From positions 1 to 22,945 of the forward strand of contig CADBFL010000023.1 of NCBI GenBank assembly GCA_902793875.1: a stretch of DNA of 22,945 bases. The letters are read 5' to 3'. This document shows positions 14,292-22,945 of the stretch, in pieces. The notes beneath the pieces are model-generated. The model was given only the letters and a program-made list of their open reading frames with translations, was not told where the DNA came from and made no database searches. This stretch comes from an uncultured Eubacteriales bacterium (GTDB taxonomy: Bacteria; Bacillota; Clostridia; Peptostreptococcales; Anaerovoracaceae). Both the position numbers and the translations under genes were made by a program. Each line of letters begins with the position of its first letter. The first letter of the stretch is position 1.

Positions 14292-15170
14292 ATGGAAAGA
14301 AACACAATGGCTTACAAGTCAAAGCAATTCCTCATGTTTGCAGGTCCTGCGCTCATCCTGTTCTGCATGGTCATCATCATTCCGTTCATCTACGGACTGT
14401 TTCTGACCTTTACAAGCTGGGACGGCGTAAGCGCCGAGAAGCCGCTCGTAGGTTTCGCAAACTATGTGTCCGCGTTCAAGGACGCCTACTTCTGGGCGGC
14501 CATCGGAAGGACGCTGATCTACTCCGCGTTCGCCGTGATCTTTGTCAATGTCGTGGCGTTCCTGCTCGCCTACATGGTGACGAGCGGAGTCAAGGGCCAG
14601 AACTTCTTCCGCGCGGGATTCTTCATCCCGAACCTGATCGGCGGTATCGTTCTCGGTTATGTATGGAAGTTCGTCTTCAACCGCGCGTTCGTAGCCATAG
14701 GAGAGGCGATCTCAGGCGGCACTGTGCCGTCGCTGCTGTCGACGACAGGCGGCGCGATGTTCTGCCTCATACTCGTATCCGTATGGCAGTACGCGGGATA
14801 CATGATGCTCATCTACGTGGCGGGATTCATGAGCGTGTCCGACAGTCTCAAGGAGGCGGCCATGATCGACGGCTGCACGCCTTCGCAGGCGATGAGGAAC
14901 GTGACGATCCCTCTGATGAGGACTTCATTCACGACATGCATCTTTTTGAGCATCACAAGATGCTTCGTTGTGTACGATGTCAACCTGTCACTGACTAAGG
15001 GCGAGCCGTTCTTCAGCTCGGTAATGGCAGCGATGCACGTATATAACAAGGCATTCACTTATAAAGACTACGGCACAGGCCAGGCTGAGGCCCTCATCCT
15101 GTTCATAGTCTGCGCGATAATCGGTATCACTCAGGTATATGTAAGCAAGAAAGGGGAGGTGGAAGCATAA
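14292..15170 (+). CDS. Sugar ABC transporter permease (MsmF/RafF-like)
   Basis: A 292-aa membrane protein with about six helices. The cytoplasmic loop carries the permease EAA motif (KEAAMIDGCTPSQAM, about residues 195-210) that docks on the ATPase. The first helix with FMFAGPALILFCMVIIIPFIYG-type composition is characteristic of the MalF-like half of carbohydrate uptake (CUT1) importers. Preceded by GGAGG and 15 bp after the binding-protein gene; its stop overlaps the next start by one base, so the two permeases are translationally coupled and form the heterodimeric channel. Confidence 0.92.
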   Translation: MERNTMAYKSKQFLMFAGPALILFCMVIIIPFIYGLFLTFTSWDGVSAEKPLVGFANYVSAFKDAYFWAAIGRTLIYSAFAVIFVNVVAFLLAYMVTSGVKGQNFFRAGFFIPNLIGGIVLGYVWKFVFNRAFVAIGEAISGGTVPSLLSTTGGAMFCLILVSVWQYAGYMMLIYVAGFMSVSDSLKEAAMIDGCTPSQAMRNVTIPLMRTSFTTCIFLSITRCFVVYDVNLSLTKGEPFFSSVMAAMHVYNKAFTYKDYGTGQAEALILFIVCAIIGITQVYVSKKGEVEA

Positions 15171-16033
15171 TGACTCAGAATGAAAAAGCTGCGGCTGCCA
15201 GGAAGAGAAAGCACGCCATTATGATCGTCCTCCTGGTCCTTCTCTTCATACTGTTCATCGCGCCGTTCATACTGGTGCTGATAAACGTATTCAAGGATCA
15301 GGCAGACATCACATCCAATCCCCTGTCACTCGTAGGCGAGCACGGGTTCACGACGAAGAACTTCCCTGAAGCCATGCAGAAGATGGACTTCTTCAACGTG
15401 TTCAAGAATTCGCTCATAATCACCACCTGCGCAACGATCCTCACGATCCTCGTATCCGCGATGGCATCGTTCGTCATCGTGAGAAACGGTAAGTGGAAAG
15501 CATGCTCGACCCTCTTTGCGCTCATGATCGCATCGATGGTCATCCCGTTCCAGGTACTGATGGTACCTCTGGTATCGGTCTACGGCGGTATCTTCGGCAT
15601 ACTCAACAGCCGGATCACCCTCATACTGATGCACACGGGATTCTCCGTATCCATGGCGACTTTCATGTTCCATGGAGCGATACATTCCAATATACCATTG
15701 GAACTTGAAGAAGCGGCGCTCATAGACGGCTGCACCAGATGGCAGACATTCTGGAAGATCGTCTTCCCGCTGCTCAAACCGACAGTTGCCACAGTGGCCA
15801 TAATCGACGCCATGGCGTTCTGGAACGACTACCTCCTGCCGAGCCTTGTGCTCACGGACAAGGAGATCTACACGATCCCGATCGCTACGCAGGCCTTCTA
15901 CGGAACATATTCCACGGATATCGGTCTGGTAATGGCTGCGCTGCTGCTGGCTATGCTGCCTATACTGATCCTGTATCTTTTCCTGCAGAAGTACATCGTT
16001 GCGGGAGTTACTGCGGGAGCTGTCAAGGGCTAA
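15170..16033 (+). CDS. Sugar ABC transporter permease (MsmG/RafG-like)
   Basis: A 287-aa MalG-like permease with six predicted helices, the EAA loop (EEAALIDGCTRWQTFWK, about residues 180-197) and the short tail ending GAVKG that is typical of this half of CUT1 importers. The start overlaps the stop of the partner permease (TAATG), and GGGGAGG precedes it. Membrane protein, partner of the preceding permease and of the MsmK-type ATPase encoded two genes downstream. Confidence 0.92.
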   Translation: MTQNEKAAAARKRKHAIMIVLLVLLFILFIAPFILVLINVFKDQADITSNPLSLVGEHGFTTKNFPEAMQKMDFFNVFKNSLIITTCATILTILVSAMASFVIVRNGKWKACSTLFALMIASMVIPFQVLMVPLVSVYGGIFGILNSRITLILMHTGFSVSMATFMFHGAIHSNIPLELEEAALIDGCTRWQTFWKIVFPLLKPTVATVAIIDAMAFWNDYLLPSLVLTDKEIYTIPIATQAFYGTYSTDIGLVMAALLLAMLPILILYLFLQKYIVAGVTAGAVKG

Positions 16034-16066
16034 GTTATATCCGGCAAAGGTGAGAACTGGTAACAG

Positions 16067-16687
16067 ATGGACAGATTTTTCGATTCAGAGAATCCGGTGA
16101 TGAAGTTCCTCTCAAGGCTCGTGGACCTGGCCGTTCTGAACATTGTAACGGTCGTGTACTCGATCCCGCTGGTGACATTCGGCGGAGCGATGGCAGCCAT
16201 GAACTATGTGCTGCTCCACCTTGTGAGAGGCGACGAGACATACGTGATCAGGATGTTCAGGAAGTCGTTCGGAGACAACTTCCGGCAGGGCGTTCCTGAG
16301 GGGCTGCTGGTCATACTTATCGCGGTCATAACCGCGGTGGACATGTGGGCCCTCCACGGATCGGAGTCCAGGCTTCTGACGGTGATGATGATCATCATCA
16401 CCATAGCCGCGGTGTTCATCTTCGTGACAGCGGTGTACATGTTCGCCCTCCAGTCCAGGTACGAGAATACCGTGAAGGGGACGATCGTGAACGCGTTCAG
16501 GCTGTCGGTGGCAAACCTGCCGGCAACGGCCGCGATGGCGGCAGCCTGGACAGCATGGGCCTTCGTGCTGGTATACCTGCACAAGGCGGCTGCGCTGGCG
16601 TTCCTGCTGTACGGATTCACTCTTCCGGGCTATATATGCGCCATGCTGATGGACCGCATATTCGAAAAGCTCGAAAAAGAAGAGTAG
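16067..16687 (+). CDS. YesL/DUF624 family membrane protein
   Basis: A 206-aa protein starting with the family signature (FFDSENPVMKFLSRLVDL then NIVTVVYSIPLVTFGGA), with four to five membrane helices and a charged C-terminus. This is the DUF624/YesL family, found across Bacillota next to sugar ABC importers. Its molecular role is unknown; an accessory or regulatory role in transport is often assumed. It lies between the permeases and the ATPase gene, 33 bp after the former, which fits an operon. Confidence 0.87.
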   Translation: MDRFFDSENPVMKFLSRLVDLAVLNIVTVVYSIPLVTFGGAMAAMNYVLLHLVRGDETYVIRMFRKSFGDNFRQGVPEGLLVILIAVITAVDMWALHGSESRLLTVMMIIITIAAVFIFVTAVYMFALQSRYENTVKGTIVNAFRLSVANLPATAAMAAAWTAWAFVLVYLHKAAALAFLLYGFTLPGYICAMLMDRIFEKLEKEE

Positions 16688-16743
16688 TTACCGGTCAGAG
16701 ACCTGTCAGAACGCAATGCATATTGGAATAAAGGAGTAATAAA

Positions 16744-17850
16744 ATGGCAAGTTTATCATTAAAACACATTGAGAAGATATATCCTAACGGCTATCATGCC
16801 GTCCAGGATTTCAATCTCGAAGTCGAAGACAAGGAATTCATCATCTTCGTCGGACCTTCCGGCTGCGGAAAGTCCACGACCCTGCGCATGATCGCGGGCC
16901 TCGAGGACATCTCCGAGGGAGAGTTCCTCATCGACGGCGTCAAGATGAACGATGTAGAGCCTAAGGATAGGGACATCGCGATGGTATTCCAGAGCTATGC
17001 TCTTTATCCGCACATGACGGTAAGAGACAACATGGGATTCGCCCTCAAGCTCAGGAACGTCCCTCAGGCCGAGATCAACGAGAAGGTAGAGGAAGTCGCG
17101 AAGATCCTCGACCTCGAGAAGCTGCTCGACAGAAAGCCTAAGGCTCTCTCCGGCGGACAGAGACAGCGTGTGGCCATGGGCCGCGCCATCGTAAGAAACC
17201 CTAAGGTGTTCCTCATGGACGAGCCTCTTTCGAACCTCGATGCCAAGCTGAGAGTCCAGATGAGGACTGAGATCGCAAAGCTCCACGAGAGACTGGGCAC
17301 AACGATCATCTATGTAACTCACGACCAGACAGAGGCCATGACGCTGGGCACAAGGATCGTCGTCATGAAGGACGGCATCGTCCAGCAGATCAACACGCCT
17401 GAGCATCTATACAACAAGCCATGCAACCTCTTCGTTGCCGGCTTCATCGGATCGCCTCAGATGAACTTCCTCGATGCTGTTGTCGAGGTCAAGGGCAAGG
17501 ATACGTTCCTGCACATCGGCGATGACGTGCTGAAGATGCCTGCAGACAAGGCAAAGGTCCTCAGGGACTACGACGGAAAGACGGTCGTCTTCGGTATCCG
17601 TCCTGAGCACTTCGGCGACGGCAGAGGCCACGAAGGCAAACAGAACACGCTCAGGTGCAGGATCGAAGTCCGCGAGCTGCTCGGAGCCGAGGTATACCTC
17701 TACGGAGACATCAACGGCAAGCAGTGCACTGCAAGAGTAAATCCTGATGTTGACCTCGTCAACGGAATGGAAGCGACATACTCGGTCGACATGAAGAAGA
17801 TCCACCTCTTCGACAAGGAGACGGAAAAGAGCCTGCTCTACGCTGAATAG
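16744..17850 (+). CDS. Sugar importer ATPase (MsmK/UgpC-type)
   Basis: A 368-aa protein, normal for the family. Walker A GPSGCGKST (about 37-45), Q-loop MVFQSYALYPHM, signature LSGGQRQRVAMGRA, Walker B VFLMDEPLSNLD and switch His YVTHDQTEAM are all intact, followed by a C-terminal TOBE/regulatory domain (about 240-368). Such ATPases energise CUT1 sugar importers and can serve several of them in one cell. It has its own strong ribosome binding site (AAGGAG) and its codon use is strongly biased, consistent with high expression. It ends at a strong terminator, so the enzymes downstream are probably made at lower level by read-through or from a promoter I cannot see. Confidence 0.95.
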   Translation: MASLSLKHIEKIYPNGYHAVQDFNLEVEDKEFIIFVGPSGCGKSTTLRMIAGLEDISEGEFLIDGVKMNDVEPKDRDIAMVFQSYALYPHMTVRDNMGFALKLRNVPQAEINEKVEEVAKILDLEKLLDRKPKALSGGQRQRVAMGRAIVRNPKVFLMDEPLSNLDAKLRVQMRTEIAKLHERLGTTIIYVTHDQTEAMTLGTRIVVMKDGIVQQINTPEHLYNKPCNLFVAGFIGSPQMNFLDAVVEVKGKDTFLHIGDDVLKMPADKAKVLRDYDGKTVVFGIRPEHFGDGRGHEGKQNTLRCRIEVRELLGAEVYLYGDINGKQCTARVNPDVDLVNGMEATYSVDMKKIHLFDKETEKSLLYAE

Positions 17851-17866
17851 AAAACAGCAATGCACA

Positions 17867-17913
17867 GACCCGGCCTTTTCACAGAACGAGTGAAATAGCC
17901 GGGTCCGCTTTTT
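17867..17913 (+). terminator. Strong intrinsic terminator after the importer ATPase gene
   Basis: GACCCGGC (17867-17874) pairs perfectly with GCCGGGTC (17898-17905), extended inward by TTTCAC (17877-17882) with GTGAAA (17890-17895), loop of 7 nt; T5 follows at 17909-17913. It separates transport genes from the enzyme genes of the same pathway. Confidence 0.8.
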
Positions 17914-17948
17914 GACAGCGGAGAGATCAAAACAAGAGGAATACCGCG

Positions 17949-20162
17949 ATGAGCATTCGCTATGTGAAGGAAAGCGGACAGCTGATACTCGAAACTGCAG
18001 GGACCGCATATCACATGAAGATCGACGGTCACGGATATCTGCAGCATCTTTACTACGGAGCGGGGACCGGACATGAGGACCTGTCCTGCATGTTCAGGAC
18101 CTATGACCGTGGCTTTTCGGGAAACCCCTACGAGATGCGCGATGACCGGACTTATTCGCTTGACTCGATGCCGCAGGAATACACATCCTTCGGGGTCGGG
18201 GACTTTCGCGTGAACAGTATCGCCGCATCCTGTTCGGACGGGAGCAGGTGCGCCGAATTCAGGTACATGTCGCACGAGATCAGCGAAGGCAAGTACAGCA
18301 TACCGGGACTGCCGTCAGTCTACGATAACGGAGACCCGGTGGAGACTCTTACGGTAAACCTCATGGACAATGCGGCCAACATCATGGTAAGGCTTCACTA
18401 TGCCGTGTTCGAGGAACTGGATATAATAACCAGGGCGGCAGAGATAGTCAACGCGGGGTCAGGCACGGTATGGCTCAGAAAGGCTTCGTCGGCATGCCTC
18501 GAGCTGCCGTTCGGCAGATGGGACATGATCCATTTTCACGGCAGACACTGCATGGAGCGCCAGCCTGAGAGAGTGCCGCTTTTTCACGGGATACATGCGC
18601 TGTCTTCGGGCCGCGGAATGTCAGGCCATCAGCATAATCCTTTCGTCATACTGTGCGACAGGGATGCGACGGAAGACTACGGGACCTGTTATGGGATGAT
18701 GCTGGTATACTCCGGCAGCCACAGGACGGAGATAGAGCTCGACCAGTTCGACTGCGTTCGCGCAGTCATGGGCCTCAATGATGACAGGTTCCGCTGGGAA
18801 CTCGGACCGGGTGAATCATTCCACACTCCTGAGGTGATATTCAGCTGCGCTGAGGGGCTGACGCAGCTTTCTCACAGGTTCCACCGCGTGATACGGAACA
18901 ACATCGTGCGCGGGCGCTTCAGATACGGCCACCGCCCGGTGCTTGTGAACAACTGGGAAGCGACATATTTCGACTTCACTGAAGAGAAACTCCTGGTCAT
19001 CGCCCGGAAGGCGGCAGAGCTCGGGGCAGAGCTCTTCGTCCTGGATGACGGCTGGTTCAGAAACAGAAACGACGATAACGCAGGGCTCGGAGACTGGGTC
19101 CCGGACAGGCGGAAGCTGCCGGGAGGCCTTGAGAGCCTGATCGAAAAGATAAATTCAATGGGACTGGAATTCGGTCTGTGGATCGAGCCTGAGATGGTGA
19201 GCGAGGACTCGGATCTTTACCGCGCTCATCCGGACTGGGCGCTGACGGCTCCGGGACGCGCTCCGATGATGGCGCGCAATCAGCTTGTGCTCGACATGTC
19301 GAGAAGAGAGGTCATCGAGTATCTCTTTGAAACGATATCCGGACTGCTTGAACGCTGCAATATAAGATATATAAAATGGGATTTCAACAGACCGATATCC
19401 GATATATACTCGCGCTCGCTGCCTTCGGCCAGACAGGGTGAGGTGCCTCACCGCTACTATCTGGGACTCTACGAGCTTTATGAGAGGCTCGTCACGGCAT
19501 TCCCGGATGTGCTCTTTGAGGGCTGCGCGGGCGGCGGCGGACGCTTCGACGCGGGCATGCTGTTCTACTCGCCCCAGATCTGGTGCTCGGACAATACCGA
19601 CCCGGTCTCGCGCCTGATGATACAGTACGGCACATCCTTCGGATACCCGCCTTCATGCATGGGAGCGCATGTCAGCGCGTCGCCTAATCATCAGACCGGC
19701 CGCAGCACTCCTCTGTCCACGAGGGCAGCGGTGGCGATGGCCGGGAGCTTCGGATATGAGCTCGACCTGACAAAACTCACTGACAGCGAGTGCGAAGAGA
19801 TAAAAGAACAGATCAGGCTGCACAGGAAGATCGAGCCGCTGGTCCACGATGGCCTGCTCTACCGGCTGAGCAGCGCTGATGAATACTCCCGCTTCGTCAT
19901 ATGGGAGAACGTCAGTCCGGACAGATCTGAGGCTCTGCTGAGCATAGTGGTGACCGATCCGAAGGCGAACGGAGCGCCGGTCCATATAAAACTGAAGGGC
20001 CTTGATCCCGGCAGCGTATACTCTGTCGGCGGAGAGATCGAATGCACGGGCATGGCGCTCATGCAGAGCGGATATACCTTCGAGCGGCTGACAGGAGACT
20101 ATCCGTCGCGGCAGATACTGATCCGCAGGACGAATTTGAAAGAGAAAAATGATAAGCAGTGA
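17949..20162 (+). CDS. Alpha-galactosidase, GH36
   Basis: A 737-aa protein of normal length for bacterial GH36 tetrameric alpha-galactosidases. An N-terminal beta-supersandwich (to about residue 330) is followed by the catalytic (beta/alpha)8 barrel with NWEATYFDF, LDDGWF and GLWIEPEMV blocks, and a C-terminal beta domain. The nucleophile is D478 in YIKWDFNR and the acid/base D548 in WCSDNTD; as I recall these are the same positions as in the characterised Geobacillus enzymes. No signal peptide, so it works in the cytoplasm on imported raffinose, stachyose or melibiose, releasing galactose and, from raffinose, sucrose for the next enzyme. AGAGGA lies 8 nt before the ATG. Its end overlaps the GH32 gene by 14 nt. 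Galactose-handling (Leloir) genes are not in the window. Confidence 0.95.
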   Translation: MSIRYVKESGQLILETAGTAYHMKIDGHGYLQHLYYGAGTGHEDLSCMFRTYDRGFSGNPYEMRDDRTYSLDSMPQEYTSFGVGDFRVNSIAASCSDGSRCAEFRYMSHEISEGKYSIPGLPSVYDNGDPVETLTVNLMDNAANIMVRLHYAVFEELDIITRAAEIVNAGSGTVWLRKASSACLELPFGRWDMIHFHGRHCMERQPERVPLFHGIHALSSGRGMSGHQHNPFVILCDRDATEDYGTCYGMMLVYSGSHRTEIELDQFDCVRAVMGLNDDRFRWELGPGESFHTPEVIFSCAEGLTQLSHRFHRVIRNNIVRGRFRYGHRPVLVNNWEATYFDFTEEKLLVIARKAAELGAELFVLDDGWFRNRNDDNAGLGDWVPDRRKLPGGLESLIEKINSMGLEFGLWIEPEMVSEDSDLYRAHPDWALTAPGRAPMMARNQLVLDMSRREVIEYLFETISGLLERCNIRYIKWDFNRPISDIYSRSLPSARQGEVPHRYYLGLYELYERLVTAFPDVLFEGCAGGGGRFDAGMLFYSPQIWCSDNTDPVSRLMIQYGTSFGYPPSCMGAHVSASPNHQTGRSTPLSTRAAVAMAGSFGYELDLTKLTDSECEEIKEQIRLHRKIEPLVHDGLLYRLSSADEYSRFVIWENVSPDRSEALLSIVVTDPKANGAPVHIKLKGLDPGSVYSVGGEIECTGMALMQSGYTFERLTGDYPSRQILIRRTNLKEKNDKQ

Positions 20163-21795
20163 ACTGAAAAAAGCAAGGGAATTCGAAGAAAGAGAGGGGT
20201 GCAAAGTAAGCGAAGAGGAGCGACCGGTCTTTCATTTCAGTCCCCTGACAGGGTGGCTCAATGACCCGAACGGCTTTTCATATCATGACGGAAAGTACCA
20301 TCTCTTCTATCAGTACCACCCTTATGATTCACACTGGGGCCCGATGCACTGGGGCCATGCGGTAAGCGATGACCTTATCGACTGGGAATACCTTCCGTGC
20401 GCCATGGCGCCTGATCAGCCGTATGACGGCGCCGGATGCTTCTCGGGCTCGGCTCTCACGCTCACGGACGGCAGGCATCTTCTGATGTACACGGGCTGCG
20501 ATGCCGAAAAAACGGACAGCATAGGCAGATGGTGCCAGACGCAGTGCATCGCTGTCAGCAGCGGATCCGAATACATAAAATATGACGGAAACCCTGTTCT
20601 TACGGGCGATGACCTTCCCGAGGGAGGGGATACGTACGAGTTCAGGGATCCGTACATCTGGCAGGCGGCAGACAGATCGTACAGAGCCGTCGTTTCGAGC
20701 GCCCGCAAGGGAAGCGCGGCTGAGGCCCCGGGAGGGGAAGCGGGAGGAAGCGCGCAGCACCCGAAGGTCCGCCCCGATGATCTGGACATCAGGGGAGGCA
20801 CCCAGCTCTGTCTTTACAGGAGCGATGACGGCTTCAGCTGGAGCTTCGATAAAGTGCTCTATGAAGACAGGCGGCGGCTCGGCATAATGTGGGAATGTCC
20901 GAACTTCTTCACGCTGGACGGCAGACATGTGCTCATAGCCAGTCCTATGGACATGGAAATGGAGGATGCCGAGGGATCGGTTAGATTCCCGAAGGGCAAT
21001 AACGTATGCTATATAGTAGGAAGCTGCGATCCGGAGACAGAGGAGTTCAGCGTCCGCCAGTCGGCTTCTCATGAGGGAGCGTCCCGCGATGCTGTAGCGA
21101 CTTATCACCCTGTGGACTGCGGACTCGATTTTTACGCTCCGCAGGTGATGAAAGCACCGGACGGAAGGCGTATTATGATAGCATGGATGCAGGATCCGAG
21201 TACGGCAAACCTGCATAAAAAAGAGGATTTCAGGATCTTCGGGCAGATGACGGTGCCCAGAGAACTCAGGCTCAGGAACGACAGGCTCATCCAGTGGCCG
21301 GTCAGAGAGATCGAAGACTGCCGCAGCGGTCAGATGATCTCGTCGAGCTTGGACATGGACTCCGAGACCAGGACAGTCGAAGGCATACGCGGCCGCGTGC
21401 TGGACATGGAGATAGAGATCAGCCCGAGATCGGTATCCGCGGCCGGGATGTGTTCTCTCGAAGAATTCACCATCGGATTCGCCAGGGACTACGAGTACTG
21501 CGTAAGCCTGACCTACAGGCCGGACAGCTCTGTGCTCACCATAGACAGGAGCGGGTCCGGGCAGGCTGAAAACATGACAAAGAGAAGAAGTATACGGGTA
21601 AGGGACAGAAGGGGACATATAAGCCTGAGGATACTTCTGGACAGATGGAGCGCCGAGATCTTTATCAACGGCGGAGAACAGGTGATGTCAGTCACATTTT
21701 TCACACCGCTGACAGCCCAGGATATAAGCTTCAGTTCCGAGGGGAGCGCCATACTGGATGTGACGGCTTACAGAATCGACAGAAAAGAGGAATGA
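20149..21795 (+). CDS. Sucrose hydrolase (GH32 beta-fructosidase)
   Basis: A 548-aa protein with the GH32 five-bladed propeller and C-terminal beta-sandwich. Catalytic residues are visible: nucleophile D39 in WLNDPNG, transition-state stabiliser D167 in FRDP and acid/base E249 in MWECPNF. No signal peptide, so intracellular. Family members are called sucrose-6-phosphate hydrolase, but the sugar arrives here by an ABC importer and so unphosphorylated; the likely substrate is sucrose itself, giving glucose and fructose. A Gly/Ala/Ser-rich insertion of about 30 residues (about 186-212, AEAPGGEAGGSAQ) sits between propeller blades and looks like a flexible loop. The gene starts inside the end of the alpha-galactosidase gene and stops 1 nt before fructokinase, so the three are translationally linked. 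Confidence 0.93.
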   Translation: MISSELKKAREFEEREGCKVSEEERPVFHFSPLTGWLNDPNGFSYHDGKYHLFYQYHPYDSHWGPMHWGHAVSDDLIDWEYLPCAMAPDQPYDGAGCFSGSALTLTDGRHLLMYTGCDAEKTDSIGRWCQTQCIAVSSGSEYIKYDGNPVLTGDDLPEGGDTYEFRDPYIWQAADRSYRAVVSSARKGSAAEAPGGEAGGSAQHPKVRPDDLDIRGGTQLCLYRSDDGFSWSFDKVLYEDRRRLGIMWECPNFFTLDGRHVLIASPMDMEMEDAEGSVRFPKGNNVCYIVGSCDPETEEFSVRQSASHEGASRDAVATYHPVDCGLDFYAPQVMKAPDGRRIMIAWMQDPSTANLHKKEDFRIFGQMTVPRELRLRNDRLIQWPVREIEDCRSGQMISSSLDMDSETRTVEGIRGRVLDMEIEISPRSVSAAGMCSLEEFTIGFARDYEYCVSLTYRPDSSVLTIDRSGSGQAENMTKRRSIRVRDRRGHISLRILLDRWSAEIFINGGEQVMSVTFFTPLTAQDISFSSEGSAILDVTAYRIDRKEE

Positions 21796-21796
21796 G

Positions 21797-22786
21797 ATGG
21801 AAAAACACACAGACATAATCACTCTGGGAGAGCTGCTGATCGACCTTACACAGAAGGGAAATGATGAGAACGGCAACGGGGAATTCACTGCATATCCGGG
21901 AGGAGCTCCGGCAAACGTGGCAGTGGCTGCGGCGAGGCTCGGAGCAGGCGCAGCGTTCATCGGCAAGGTAGGAGACGACGCTTTCGGAAGATCGCTCGAA
22001 GACACGCTCAAAAAGGAAGGCGTCGATACATCCGGACTGTATGCATGCAAAGAAGTGCCGACGACTCTGGCCATAGTATCGGTCGATGCATCGGGAGAGA
22101 GGGACTTCTCTTTCTACAGGGACCCGGGCGCGGACACTCAGCTGACCGAAGAGGAGGCCGTGAGAGCGATCAAGCAGAACGAGTCGGCTGAGATATTCCA
22201 TGTCGGATCTCTTTCGATGACCACATCGCCTGCGAAGGAAGCCTGTGAAAAGGCTGTGAAGTACGCAAAGGGAAAGGGAATGCTCATAAGCTACGACCCT
22301 AACTACAGGGCGGCTCTGTGGGACAGCGAGGAGAGGGCTGTAAAGATGATGAAGGCTCTTATGCCTTACACGGATATACTCAAGGTCTCGGACGAAGAGA
22401 TGCTGATGCTCACCGGCACTGATGACTTCGAAGAAGGCAGCCGCATCCTCAGAGACATGGGCGAAGGCGAAAGAGGCATCGATCTTGTGATGGTCACTCT
22501 CGGAGCCGACGGAGTCTTTGTAAGGAGAGGCGAAGATGTCGCTGCGCTGCCGGGATTCAGCGTCAAGGTCGCTGATACGAACGGAGCGGGCGACACATTC
22601 CTCGGCGCGATGCTCATGCAGCTGGCCGGAGAGCCTCAGCCGCTTGACGGCATTGACCCGGAGAAACTCAAAGAGATGATCACGTACGCCAACAGGGCTG
22701 CCTCGCTGACGTGTTCGAAGCACGGCGCGATCCCTGCCATGCCGTCAGCAGACGAAGTGGCAGCATGCATGAAACAGCAGTCCTGA
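21797..22786 (+). CDS. Fructokinase (PfkB family)
   Basis: A 329-aa ribokinase/PfkB-type sugar kinase. The N-terminal GELLIDL and PGGAPANVAVAAARLG blocks (PfkB signature 1), the ATP-site VTLGADGV and the C-terminal NGAGDTFLGAML, with the catalytic Asp in GAGD, are all present. It converts fructose released by the adjacent sucrose hydrolase to fructose 6-phosphate for glycolysis. GAGGA overlaps the upstream stop and the ATG follows after one base. The genetic context strongly favours fructose over other PfkB substrates. No clear T-rich terminator follows, though two GC-rich hairpins lie in 22799-22873. Confidence 0.93.
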   Translation: MEKHTDIITLGELLIDLTQKGNDENGNGEFTAYPGGAPANVAVAAARLGAGAAFIGKVGDDAFGRSLEDTLKKEGVDTSGLYACKEVPTTLAIVSVDASGERDFSFYRDPGADTQLTEEEAVRAIKQNESAEIFHVGSLSMTTSPAKEACEKAVKYAKGKGMLISYDPNYRAALWDSEERAVKMMKALMPYTDILKVSDEEMLMLTGTDDFEEGSRILRDMGEGERGIDLVMVTLGADGVFVRRGEDVAALPGFSVKVADTNGAGDTFLGAMLMQLAGEPQPLDGIDPEKLKEMITYANRAASLTCSKHGAIPAMPSADEVAACMKQQS

Positions 22787-22894
22787 GAAAAGTTGAAAAC
22801 GGCCGGTCTGAAACCGGTCGCGTACATAGTTACTGCAAAAGACGCCTGTCTCCGGAGCACCGTACCGGAGCGGCATGCATACAGCAAGAGAAAA

Positions 22895-22945
22895 GTGAAA
22901 AAAGAAAAGACAGCTGAGAAAAAGACCGGAAAGGCCAAAAGCGCC
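22895..22945 (+). CDS. Possible start of a Lys-rich protein, cut by window edge
   Basis: A GTG at 22895 opens a frame that stays open to the last base and encodes a basic stretch (MKKEKTAEKKTGKAK...). AGAG lies about 6 nt upstream. Only 17 codons are visible, so this may be a real start, the interior of a longer gene or chance. Confidence 0.25.
   Translation, partial: MKKEKTAEKKTGKAKSA

Noticed and set aside
17912..17949. Perfect TTGACA at 17912-17917 as the -35 of an alpha-galactosidase promoter.
   Set aside because: No acceptable -10 box at 15-19-bp spacing; the hexamer overlaps the terminator T-tract.
22711..22917. A 68-codon + strand frame overlapping the end of the fructokinase gene.
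   Set aside because: Out of frame inside a clear PfkB gene, with no ribosome binding site.

Overview
The window is bacterial chromosome from a low-redox, Gram-positive-like organism. I would place it in Bacillota/Clostridia (gut-type) from the gene families (XpaC/TelA pair, MsmEFGK-type sugar importer with YesL/DUF624, NHLM-type ABC exporters), the strong AGGAGG-type ribosome binding sites and the moderately high G+C. The genus cannot be fixed by reading alone. All convincing genes lie on the + strand.

Layout. (1) 1-2327: the 3' part of an XpaC-like membrane protein gene and an intact telA-like gene, a stress/toxic-anion-resistance pair. (2) 2328-3701: a gap with two matched 37-nt GGTGTAA...TTACACC elements, then a membrane-anchored EndA-like DNA/RNA non-specific endonuclease with its terminator. 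(3) 3716-8317: a unit that looks like one transcript. It starts at a TATAAT promoter and carries an 895-aa EAL-sensor-sensor-GGDEF protein, then a 419-aa reverse transcriptase (RT) of no class I recognise, overlapping it by ATGA. Only 7 nt after the RT stop come three tandem 155-nt copies of a structured RNA. Each copy has a ~21-bp closing stem, a small hairpin, a pseudoknot and compensatory base changes between copies. The third copy runs into a T-tract. (4) 8316-12806: a fresh promoter, then a truncated fourth copy of the same RNA as the leader of a two-gene NHLM-type ABC exporter. The first exporter gene has a C39 domain lacking the catalytic Cys and His and is broken by a deletion/frameshift in its last membrane helix. 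The second is intact. (5) 12809-22786: a promoter with an overlapping palindrome and a leader with a terminator-like hairpin, followed by a raffinose/sucrose-type operon: lipoprotein binding protein, two permeases, YesL-like protein, MsmK-type ATPase, terminator, GH36 alpha-galactosidase, GH32 sucrose hydrolase and PfkB fructokinase.

How the parts work together. The sugar block is a complete route: the ABC importer takes up raffinose-family sugars or sucrose, alpha-galactosidase removes galactose, GH32 splits the sucrose, and fructokinase traps the fructose. The part most worth attention is region 3-4. A possible c-di-GMP enzyme, an RT and an array of near-identical pseudoknotted RNAs are physically and translationally linked, and the same RNA element reappears at the 5' end of the neighbouring exporter operon. 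I do not recognise this RT-plus-RNA-array arrangement as a retron, a diversity-generating retroelement or a group II intron. It is the best candidate in this window for an undescribed system.
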